Assembly (NCBI GenBank): GCA_021802375.1
Contig: JAKAAL010000080.1
Span: forward strand, 1 to 10,609
Length of the DNA: 10,609 nt
DNA from: Bacillota bacterium
Lineage (GTDB): Bacteria; Bacillota_E; Sulfobacillia; Sulfobacillales; Sulfobacillaceae
Reading direction: 5' to 3'
A model generated the notes under the pieces. It saw nothing but the letters and a program-made list of their open reading frames with translations. It was not told the DNA's origin and searched no databases. The translations under genes were made by a program, and so were the position numbers. Of this stretch, positions 1-6,226 are shown piece after piece (within the stretch, counting starts at the first letter, position 1; each line of letters begins with the position of its first letter).

Positions 1-40
1 CAGTCTTGGTGCGTGCGCTGTGATAAAATGGGAGGCAATA

Positions 41-445
41 ATGCTGGATCGGAAAGGGGCAATTCCCGTGGGTGAAGATGGTACTCCCTCAGAATCTGGC
101 CACCCACTGGAAATGCCATGGATTCTTATTAGCAACCAGATTCAACAACTTAACGAGCGATTTAATGATGTTAACGCACGGATCGACGACCTGAATACAA
201 ATCTGTCCCAACGGATTGACGACCTAAATACCAACCTCTCCAAACGCATTGAGGACGTCAATACCCATCTCTCTAAAAGGATCGACGACTTGGACACCAA
301 TCTGTCCCGTCGGATCGACGGTCTTGATAAGCGGATGGAGGGTGTGGAGGCCCGACTAGCCAATCGTTTCAGCGCCTGGACGACTCTGCTAACGGGTATT
401 ATAACTGCTCTACTTGGGTTCATCCTAGGGCGTTCAAGGCTTTAG
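41..445 (+). CDS. Small coiled-coil protein with C-terminal membrane anchor
   Basis: This encodes a 134-residue protein of unknown function. The ATG at 41 is chosen over an in-frame GTG at 20 because GGGAGG (30-35) lies 5 nt before it and nothing similar precedes the GTG. Residues 1-35 are non-repetitive. Residues 47-101 are five 11-residue units of the type RIDDLNTNLSK, a hendecad pattern typical of a long, gently right-handed or straight coiled coil. Residues about 111-130 form one hydrophobic segment, followed by the short basic tail RSRL. The protein is therefore probably a tail-anchored rod that oligomerises in the cytoplasm and is held at the membrane. There is no catalytic motif. Similar short coiled-coil/TM proteins are common hypothetical proteins in bacteria, and I cannot assign a role. 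Its left-hand neighbours lie outside the window. Confidence 0.75.
   Translation: MLDRKGAIPVGEDGTPSESGHPLEMPWILISNQIQQLNERFNDVNARIDDLNTNLSQRIDDLNTNLSKRIEDVNTHLSKRIDDLDTNLSRRIDGLDKRMEGVEARLANRFSAWTTLLTGIITALLGFILGRSRL
179..343 (+). repeat. Five 33-bp in-frame tandem repeats
   Basis: Five consecutive 33-bp units start at 179, 212, 245, 278 and 311 and encode 11-residue hendecads beginning with Arg-Ile-Asp/Glu. The first two differ in protein only at the last residue (Q versus K). The last unit is the most diverged (RIDGLDKRMEG). The DNA has many synonymous differences between units, so this is an old amplification maintained at protein level rather than a fresh duplication. Confidence 0.8.
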
Positions 446-829
446 GAAGCCATCCAACAGTAGGCGCATGGAAAGAGCGGATTTCGTTCGGTGGTTCGGA
501 TCCGCCTCGGGGTTGGGATACGAATCAAACCTATGAGACCCGCATATTCCTGTAAGGCATCGATGCACCACCTGCGGTTCATCGATGAAGGAAACACTGG
601 CCCATCCTCCCTTGAGACCGGAACGAAGCTATAGACATAGATACCGAGCGTACGAAAGCGTAAGAACCGATGGGTCACTAGCGTCCTCCCGTGGACGAAC
701 GGCGCAAGCCCTAAGAAGCGGTGACCGCGGGAACATTTTCGGGCCAATTCCTCTGAAGGCCATAGGGAGCGAGCCCATTACCTCTTCGCGAAGGAATCGA
801 GGCACCAACTGGCTTAGGCCATCCGGTTA
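446..829. other. 384-bp stretch without a recognisable gene
   Basis: This lies between the coiled-coil gene and the 3' end of pnkp, which converge on it. Open frames of about 100 codons exist on both strands (585-890 + and 442-747 -), but neither has a Shine-Dalgarno site or a sequence I recognise. The plus-strand one runs into the 3' end of pnkp. A T-arm-like sequence around 491-511 lacks the rest of a tRNA. I see no clear rho-independent terminator; the best dyad near the pnkp end is only TGGC-ttag-GCCA at about 810-821, with no T tract. The region may be decayed coding sequence, but I cannot name a parent. Confidence 0.4.
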
Positions 830-3388
830 TTACAGGCGCGGATCAATGGGCTCGCCCTCTAATGCGAGGATTGCATGGACGCATTCATGAACTCGGCGCA
901 AGGGTTCATGGGCGACAAATCGCGTCAAGCCCTCAATACCCAGAGCAAATTCACGTAGAGCCGCGGCGCGTTTTCGAGATAATCCCCTTCGCCGCAAGCG
1001 TATCAGATTGGTTTCATCCGCGTAGTCGGCTCCATAGATGATCCGTAAGTATTCTCGCCCTCGCACTTTAATGGCGGGTTGTGCCAAATGCCCACTGGGT
1101 GATCGCACCACAAATGGCAGCGGCTTGACCACCATGCCCTCCTGGCCCGCATCCGTCAACCGCTGCCACCAATCCACCCCCGCGCCAACGCTCCCGGGAT
1201 CTTGTAGCGATACCCTCACAAATGGGGTGCCTTGAAACAAGTTGGGGTCGGCTGCTGCCAAAAGGCGCAAATGCTCCATTTGCCATAAGTGGTCATGTGC
1301 GGTGTGAACTGCCGCTTCCGACGCTAAAAGGTGAAACGGCGCTATTTTAACATCCGCCACCGATCGTACTGGCCACACATAGTGCCGATAGGCCCCAATA
1401 TACTTCTCGATATTCCGATACCGCCTCGAATATGTCGACTGTAACTCCGAGACCTGAAGTCCTCGGTCTCGGGCCTCCATCAGAGCCTTCTGGGCGGACT
1501 GAAGGGCGATGGTGCCCGCGCGTCCGGTCGCGGCATATTGGTTTTCTAGTAAACCGTGCGCCTTTAAAGACCACGGCATAATCTCAGCATCCAGGAGAAG
1601 CCAGTCGGTATCCAAGAGATCAAACAATCGAGCCGTGTTGGCCGCATTGCGGACTTGTTCCAGCACCTCGCTCTCCAAGTGGCTGTCTTCGAAAAAGCGA
1701 CGTCCAGTCCGGGTATAGACGCTTCCTAAAGTTGGCTGCCAGACACCGAAGCGACGTTCGGCCACGCCGAGTTCCCGACACACCACAATGACTGCCCGGG
1801 ATCCCATGTGCTTTTGCTCGCAGATCACTTCATTCACACCCTGTTTTTGAAAATAGGCGAAGGCATGGGTCGGATGCTCTAAAGTACCGGGTAGATCGCT
1901 CGTCTCGGCGGGAGACATGGTCGGAGGCAAGTAAATCAGCCACTTCGGATCTACCGCAAATCGGCTCAACACCAAAAGCGCATCCCCCGCCCCTTCTTCC
2001 GAGATGGTGACCGGTCCCATCAGGGTAGTGTCTACGCGCCGTTTCGTCAGTAGATCCTCCAGATCCAAGATCTCATCGTTTTCCTGCTGAGCACTAAGGT
2101 CGGTAGGAGCGGTGCCCGAGATGGGCCGAATCGGGTCGACGTAGATACGTCTAGCCGGGACATCCACGAACTCCTCTTCCGGATACCGTAGGGCTGTAAG
2201 GCGGCCCCCAAAAACACACCCGGTATCCAGGTTGACCGTATGGTTAAGCCACTCCACTCGAGGTACTGGGGTGTGTCCATAGGCCACCATTGCCGGCCCC
2301 CGATAGTCGGCGGCCCAGTTGTAGCGGATGGGCAGGCCGAATTCATCGGTTTCTCCGGTGGTTTCCCCGTAGAGCGCAAATTCTCGAACTTGGGCCGAGC
2401 CCCTTCCCTGCATGCTTTGGGGTAGTCCCGCATGCGCTACCACCAATCTGCCCGAGTCTAAAACGTAGTGGCTTACCAAACCGTTCAAGAACCGGTGGAC
2501 TCGGTCACGAAATTCCCCACCCTCCCGTTCCAACTGATTCACACTATCTTCCAACCCATGTGACACCGTGACACGTTGCCCTTTTAGCGTTCTGAGTAGT
2601 TTCCATTCGTGGTTGCCCATCACACAAAGGGCTGTTCCGGCTCGCACCGCATCCATCACCAGGCGCAGCACCGAGGCAATCGCTGGGCCCCGATCCACCA
2701 GGTCGCCCAAAAACACTAGCGTACGGCCTTGGGGATGGCTTATCTGATAGTCGCCCGATATATCTTGAGTGAGGTCATAACCTAATTTTTCGATGAGAGC
2801 GCTGAGTTCATCGAAGCATCCGTGCACGTCGCCGATAATATCAAAGGGTCCATGTTCTTCGGACCGGTTATTCCAAAGCGGTTGACGTTCCCAGCTAAAT
2901 TGACCAATATCCTCGGTCGATTCGAGCCGTATCACCTGGTGAATCCCTTCCCGCCGGAGTTTAGGCAGAGACTCCGTCAATTGCCGAATCTGACGCTGGA
3001 TGACCCGACGCTCGAGGGCCCGCTCAGTCCGGTTGGCGTTCCGTTCCACGCATACCGCCTCTGGCACATTGAGCACAATCGCCGTGATAAGAAAGTGATG
3101 AGACCGAGCCAAAGCAATGAGCGAGCGTCGCGCCAAAGGCGTCACATTGGTAGCGTCAATCACGGTCAAGCGTCCGCGGGCCATGCGTTTGGCGGCAATA
3201 TAGTGCAACGTCGCGAATGCGTCGTCGGTCGCTTCTAGGTTCGTTGCATCATCAGACACCATGGCACGGCACACGTCCGACGACAGTACCTCGGTAGCCA
3301 GGAAATGAGTTCGAGCAAAAGTCGATTTGCCCGATCCGGAAGCTCCAACCAGCAGCACTAAAGACAATTCTGGAATTTTAGCGATCAT
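830..3388 (-). CDS. pnkp: Polynucleotide kinase-phosphatase-ligase, bacterial RNA repair
   Basis: This is an 852-residue trifunctional RNA end-healing and sealing enzyme, close to the usual length for bacterial Pnkp (about 850-870). Domains in order: a 5'-kinase (1-165) with P-loop GASGSGKST at 15-23 (Lys21) and candidate general base Asp38; a binuclear metallophosphoesterase (180-400) with GDVHG 186-190, GDLVDRGP 228-235, GNHE 258-261, AHAG 318-321, GHTP 371-374 and Asp388, which removes 2',3'-cyclic or 3' phosphates; and a nucleotidyltransferase ligase (about 440-852) with KHMGSR 526-531 (Lys526 nucleophile), DAE 600-602, EGMVVKP 750-756 and KVRGR 774-778. All signature residues look intact. 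The ATG overlaps the end of hen1 by 11 bases, so the two are translationally coupled. In the known family the ligase needs Hen1's N-terminal half for activity, and that half is missing here. The substrate is probably tRNA cut by ribotoxins. Confidence 0.95.
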   Translation of the reverse strand: MIAKIPELSLVLLVGASGSGKSTFARTHFLATEVLSSDVCRAMVSDDATNLEATDDAFATLHYIAAKRMARGRLTVIDATNVTPLARRSLIALARSHHFLITAIVLNVPEAVCVERNANRTERALERRVIQRQIRQLTESLPKLRREGIHQVIRLESTEDIGQFSWERQPLWNNRSEEHGPFDIIGDVHGCFDELSALIEKLGYDLTQDISGDYQISHPQGRTLVFLGDLVDRGPAIASVLRLVMDAVRAGTALCVMGNHEWKLLRTLKGQRVTVSHGLEDSVNQLEREGGEFRDRVHRFLNGLVSHYVLDSGRLVVAHAGLPQSMQGRGSAQVREFALYGETTGETDEFGLPIRYNWAADYRGPAMVAYGHTPVPRVEWLNHTVNLDTGCVFGGRLTALRYPEEEFVDVPARRIYVDPIRPISGTAPTDLSAQQENDEILDLEDLLTKRRVDTTLMGPVTISEEGAGDALLVLSRFAVDPKWLIYLPPTMSPAETSDLPGTLEHPTHAFAYFQKQGVNEVICEQKHMGSRAVIVVCRELGVAERRFGVWQPTLGSVYTRTGRRFFEDSHLESEVLEQVRNAANTARLFDLLDTDWLLLDAEIMPWSLKAHGLLENQYAATGRAGTIALQSAQKALMEARDRGLQVSELQSTYSRRYRNIEKYIGAYRHYVWPVRSVADVKIAPFHLLASEAAVHTAHDHLWQMEHLRLLAAADPNLFQGTPFVRVSLQDPGSVGAGVDWWQRLTDAGQEGMVVKPLPFVVRSPSGHLAQPAIKVRGREYLRIIYGADYADETNLIRLRRRGLSRKRAAALREFALGIEGLTRFVAHEPLRRVHECVHAILALEGEPIDPRL

Positions 3389-4037
3389 CGCGGATAAATA
3401 CCCCCATCTGGGTTGGCGACCCCATCCCCGGATCGTCCGGCCCTACTCCTGCCATCTCGACCCGATAGCCATATTCCCTACCAGTGGTCAGGACCCAATC
3501 GGAAAATTGCGAGCGCGACCATTCAAATTGATGGTCGGCGTGCCGCCTGGCGCCCGCCTCGAGCCCGGGGTAGAGAACGTTATACTCGGCATTGGGCGTA
3601 GTCAACACGATGACCCGAGGACGTGTGAATTCGAATAGAGTCCGTTCAAAAACGGGTAGCCGCGCCGGATCCAGATGTTCCATGACCTCCACCAAAGCGG
3701 CGCCGTCGTATCCTTCGAGGCGCCGGTCACGGTAGGTAAGCGAGCCCTGTAACAAAGTCACCTTGCCTTCATGGTGGGAGGGCAGGTGATCTAAATGGAG
3801 CCGTTCTCGGGCTCGCTCCAAAGCTAGCGGTGACACATCCATTCCCACCACTTCAAGGAACGCAGGATCTTCGAGGAAGTAGCGTAAAAGACGCCCTTCT
3901 CCACAGCCGAGGTCGAGGATGCGCCGTGCACCATGCTTTTTCAAAGTTTCGACCACGGTCACTAGCCGTACCTCATTCAGCGCAGGGCCCCGATCGGCAA
4001 TGGGGCCGTGGTCGTCTTCCTCTTCATCCCCAGCCAT
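3378..4037 (-). CDS. hen1: Truncated Hen1: C-terminal RNA 3'-terminal 2'-O-methyltransferase domain only
   Basis: The 219 residues match the C-terminal methyltransferase half of bacterial Hen1, which methylates the 2'-OH of the 3' end of cleaved RNA before Pnkp reseals it. Counted from the chosen ATG, the SAM-binding loop DLGCGEG is at 42-48. The metal-binding motif EVMEH is at 117-121 and TTPNAEYN at 146-153. The histidines of HADHQFEW are at 166 and 169. Catalysis therefore looks intact. Full Hen1 is about 460 residues; the N-terminal half that activates the Pnkp ligase is absent, and an in-frame TGA lies at 4077-4079. I chose the ATG at 4037 because AAGGG sits about 7 nt upstream; a TTG at 4064 (228 residues) has no such site. 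Residues just before the ATG (RRLAVVAKGHL) may still belong to Hen1's linker. Only a short acidic linker (EEEDD) precedes the enzyme domain. It overlaps pnkp by 11 bases. Whether it is expressed is uncertain, since its original promoter is probably gone. Confidence 0.88.
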   Translation of the reverse strand: MAGDEEEDDHGPIADRGPALNEVRLVTVVETLKKHGARRILDLGCGEGRLLRYFLEDPAFLEVVGMDVSPLALERARERLHLDHLPSHHEGKVTLLQGSLTYRDRRLEGYDGAALVEVMEHLDPARLPVFERTLFEFTRPRVIVLTTPNAEYNVLYPGLEAGARRHADHQFEWSRSQFSDWVLTTGREYGYRVEMAGVGPDDPGMGSPTQMGVFIRDDR

Positions 4038-4079
4038 CAGATGGCCCTTGGCCACAACCGCCAAGCGTCGACTGCGTCA

Positions 4080-4497
4080 ATGGAGTACGTTCAGTCACCA
4101 CCATTGCCGAATTGAATCAGGTTATCCACTTGGACCACTTGGTCTTTCACGATCCCATTAGGGATGACGAAGACCTACTCCAAGAACTAAGACGGCTCGG
4201 CACGCAACGCCGTTTGGTCTTCATTCCCGGGGAGTCTGAGAAGATGGCGCGGGCCGCCGGTGGCGTAAGTTACTTTACTCGATGGGCACTGTTGTGGGGC
4301 GGTGAAACTCACCCGCAACATCGTAATCAGGGCCTTTACCATCAAATATTAAAGGCGCGGCGACAGTCTTTAGATTCCACGAAACCGATTTTGTTACGGT
4401 GATTGCTGACGACTCGACGTCGATGCCCATTCTTAAGCGTCTTGGATTTCAGGGTATCGGTCGGAGCACGGTTTGGGCACCGCCATACACCCCGTAA
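4080..4497 (+). pseudogene. GNAT-family acetyltransferase relic, frameshifted and 5'-truncated
   Basis: Reading from about 4085 gives VRSVTTIAELNQV and then LDHLVF, typical of the start of a GNAT fold. The acetyl-CoA-binding region follows: GGETHPQHRNQGLY from 4298, resembling the R/Q-x-x-G-x-G/A loop. This frame stops at 4400-4402. The continuation FVTVIADDSTSMPILKRLGF, the usual C-terminal GNAT strand and helix, lies in the next frame from 4381 and stops at 4495-4497. One missing base near 4380 would join the halves as QSLDSTETDFVTVIADD. No in-frame start or Shine-Dalgarno site precedes 4085. An ATG at 4080 is out of frame by one base, so there may be a second indel, or the start was lost. 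It is read away from hen1, whose 5' end is also missing. Substrate unknown. The family assignment is good, and inactivation is likely unless the frameshift is a sequencing error. Confidence 0.75.
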
Positions 4498-4604
4498 TAC
4501 ACGGTTCCCGAACGATTTGTCCCCCACGTCTAGAACCTTGGGTCACGGTGTGGAGGATCTCCCCAAAGCTTCCACCCCGTGGGGACAATCCCTGCCCAGC
4601 GACT

Positions 4605-4622
4605 ATCGGAAGTAAGTCCGAT
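4605..4622. other. Weak hairpin between the GNAT relic and the cytochrome gene
   Basis: ATCGGA (4605-4610) and TCCGAT (4617-4622) form a perfect 6-bp stem around a 6-nt loop. It lies about 40 bp beyond the stop of the cytochrome gene (read on the minus strand) and about 110 bp beyond the GNAT relic. No T tract follows on either strand, so it is not a convincing rho-independent terminator. I saw nothing else of note in 4498-4659. Confidence 0.3.
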
Positions 4623-4659
4623 GAGGGATAACTTTGTCACATTTGTGGGTAGCCAACCT

Positions 4660-5478
4660 CTAGGGGCCCTTCAGCGGTCTCGCATGGTCCAGGAGAAACC
4701 GAGCAATCTGTTCGGACTGGCGAGACGATAGTTGACCCGGTTGGATCCCGTGCCATGGGCTGGCCGGCATCGCCACCCGGATAAATGCAGAGAGTACCTC
4801 TAAGCGGTCGAAGCCAGCCTGCTGCGTGTATGACTGAGACCCCCAAAGCGGTGGTGCCAACGATCCATGGGCAAATCCCTGCCCGCCAGGCCCGTGACAA
4901 TAGGCGCAATCCATCCGATAGAGCCATGCTCCGTTGTTGATGACAACCTGCCCTCGCCCCGATTGCGTTGAAGACCGGGCCATCCGAGACCTCGGAATAG
5001 TCTTTGGTTGATCAGCAGATAGCGCGGTCACGTAGAGTGTAAGTTCCCGGAGTTTTTGGCTTTTGGCGGCGAGAGGTCTGCCCGCCAAGCTATTGCTCAC
5101 ACAGCGATCAATGCGCTGGCTTAAGTTCATCCAGACATGGTAGCGCCGACTCATTCGGGGAAAGGTCTGTGCCACCCCCACCAACGAAAGCACCTTGGGA
5201 TTGGTTCCACCATCAAGATGGCACGAGTCGCACGACAGCCGATTCCCAGCAATCGGTGCCGAGTCCAAAAAAATTTGCCGACCCCGCGTAATCTCTCTGG
5301 TCCTCTCACTGCCCGAACCTCTGGACCGTGTTAGGAATCTGGAAGATAGTGCTCGCACCGTAACTTCGGGAGAGAGCAAAGTAACTCCTCTAGTGGTAGA
5401 GTTCAGACGACCCATGCAGATTCCCAGGCATATCCATGGCCCTAGGATCCCTATTAAAAACGTCCGATTCGCTGGCAC
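4660..5478 (-). CDS. tsdA: TsdA-like diheme c-type cytochrome (thiosulfate dehydrogenase / tetrathionate-forming)
   Basis: This 272-residue protein has two haem-c sites, CDSCH at 83-87 and CAYCH at 191-195. The first site is followed by LDGGT and then by RIDRC, whose Cys126 lies 39 residues after the haem His. This matches the TsdA family, where a Cys is the unusual distal ligand of haem 1. Met237 in VAMP, 42 residues after the second haem His, is the candidate distal ligand of haem 2. Family knowledge: TsdA couples two thiosulfates to tetrathionate, or the reverse, outside the membrane. Residues 6-23 are a hydrophobic segment without a clean lipobox or obvious cleavage site, so an uncleaved membrane anchor is likely. 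The GTG start has GGAGGG 8 nt upstream (minus strand, 5492-5487). Its upstream neighbour on the same strand is the 115-residue protein, 147 bp away. No partner cytochrome is seen nearby. Confidence 0.85.
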   Translation of the reverse strand: MPANRTFLIGILGPWICLGICMGRLNSTTRGVTLLSPEVTVRALSSRFLTRSRGSGSERTREITRGRQIFLDSAPIAGNRLSCDSCHLDGGTNPKVLSLVGVAQTFPRMSRRYHVWMNLSQRIDRCVSNSLAGRPLAAKSQKLRELTLYVTALSADQPKTIPRSRMARSSTQSGRGQVVINNGAWLYRMDCAYCHGPGGQGFAHGSLAPPLWGSQSYTQQAGFDRLEVLSAFIRVAMPASPWHGIQPGQLSSRQSEQIARFLLDHARPLKGP

Positions 5479-5490
5479 CTAGATTTCCCT

Positions 5491-5538
5491 CCGGTCATGC
5501 TAGCGTGGTTTGGTTACGGCAACCAAAAGCATGCCCGG
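5491..5538 (-). promoter_or_regulatory. Long leader hairpin touching the tsdA ribosome-binding site
   Basis: Read on the minus strand, the 5' arm is CCGG, a G mismatch, CATGCT and TTTGGTT; the loop is GCCGT. The 3' arm is AACCAAA, a 7-nt bulge (CCACGCT), AGCATG, an A mismatch and CCGG. That is 17 paired bases in three blocks. The last CCGG contains the first two G residues of the GGAGGG Shine-Dalgarno of the cytochrome gene. No T tract follows, so it does not look like a terminator. It could be a translational control hairpin in the leader or a protein-binding dyad. The pairing is seen directly; the regulatory role is inference. Confidence 0.5.
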
Positions 5539-5625
5539 ACGCCCCATCCCTTATGATTGGCCGATGGAAACGTACGGGCAAGTCTGCAGTCCGATTTGTT
5601 TATTCACGCGAGATAATGATGGAGA

Positions 5626-5973
5626 TTAGCTCGGTTCGCTGGATTGAGCGGTCGTAGTCACCGGCCACCAGGTAAACACGGCACCGGTAAGCGTTATAGT
5701 GGTGGGATGAAGCCATGCGTCCGTGGCCCAACCGTGCCGGGGATGGTACCAGACCTGGCGCGGCGGTGACGCCTTTTGGACGGAATCTATCACGTCGTGC
5801 AATTGGTCCTCAGGGAGCATAAGCCAGAGGCGCCAATAGCGATGACCACTCCAGCCTCCATGGACACGGTGTTGTTCGGTCCACTCGCGCTCTAGTGAAG
5901 AAAGAACCGTCCGGACCGATCGGGCGTCCTCGTGGGGAATTAAAATTTCTAAGCGTACAGTGGGTTCTGACAT
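5626..5973 (-). CDS. Hypothetical 115-residue protein, unknown function
   Basis: I do not recognise this protein. It begins with a beta-alpha-beta-like pattern (TVRLEILIPHEDARSVRTVL) reminiscent of small ferredoxin-like or PII-like folds. It contains a Trp/Tyr/Arg-rich middle (GGWSGHRYWRLWLMLPEDQ) and another helix ending VQKASPP. The C-terminus is rich in Thr and Trp. There is no signal peptide and there are no cysteines, so it is probably a cytoplasmic soluble protein. The ATG at 5973 is preferred because GGGAG lies 8 nt upstream (minus strand, 5986-5982). A GTG at 5982 would overlap that site. It has its own strong promoter and sits 147 bp upstream of the TsdA-like gene on the same strand, so cotranscription is possible but the gap and the hairpin argue for some independence. 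Eight-plus aromatic residues make shape-based binding of a ligand or protein plausible, but that is speculative. Confidence 0.7.
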   Translation of the reverse strand: MSEPTVRLEILIPHEDARSVRTVLSSLEREWTEQHRVHGGWSGHRYWRLWLMLPEDQLHDVIDSVQKASPPRQVWYHPRHGWATDAWLHPTTITLTGAVFTWWPVTTTAQSSEPS

Positions 5974-6103
5974 CGGTTTCACTCCCTGGGTTCCGTGGAT
6001 TTAAAATGGACGCGGGGCTCAAGAGAGACAAGCTAGATTAGAAAATCAGCGGGTATTGAAGGGTCGGAAGGGTAAAGACGTAGAATTGAAGATCTACCGC
6101 CTC

Positions 6104-6132
6104 ATTATACTAAATAACCATGGATTTGTCTA
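6104..6132 (-). promoter_or_regulatory. Sigma-A-type promoter for the 115-residue protein gene
   Basis: On the minus strand, TAGACA (6132-6127) and TATAAT (6109-6104) are separated by exactly 17 nt. This is a perfect -10 and a 5/6 match to the -35 consensus TTGACA. Transcription would start near 6097, leaving a leader of about 120 nt before the ATG at 5973. I found no recognisable riboswitch or terminator hairpin in that leader. The remaining intergenic part, 6133-6226 downstream of the ABC1 gene, shows no clear terminator. Confidence 0.75.
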
Positions 6133-6226
6133 AGTTTTCTGCAATGTAACAGAGGTTTCTTCCCGTGAGGACCAGCCTTGCACACCGCAACTATGCCTAA
6201 ATAATCAGTGAGATGGCGTACTGCGT

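Noticed and set aside
20..40. GTG at 20 as the start of the coiled-coil protein
   Set aside because: The strong GGGAGG site at 30-35 lies downstream of it and is correctly spaced for the ATG at 41.
179..343. Regularly spaced 33-bp repeats as a possible CRISPR array
   Set aside because: The units are contiguous with no spacers, diverge at synonymous sites and lie in frame inside a coding gene.
491..511. T-arm-like sequence GGTGG-TTCGGAT-CCGCC suggesting a tRNA 3' half
   Set aside because: The loop lacks the invariant A of the T loop, no matching acceptor 5' strand, anticodon arm or CCA is present, and no full cloverleaf can be drawn.
2822..3238. Plus-strand open frame of 138 codons
   Set aside because: It lies wholly inside pnkp on the opposite strand, has no ribosome-binding site and has an unconvincing composition; it is a shadow of the real gene.
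4127..4143. Direct repeat CCACTTGG-A-CCACTTGG as a regulatory site
   Set aside because: It falls inside the GNAT relic and simply reflects the coded sequence HLDHLV.
4605..4622. ATCGGA/TCCGAT hairpin as a rho-independent terminator
   Set aside because: The stem is only 6 bp and no T tract follows on either strand.
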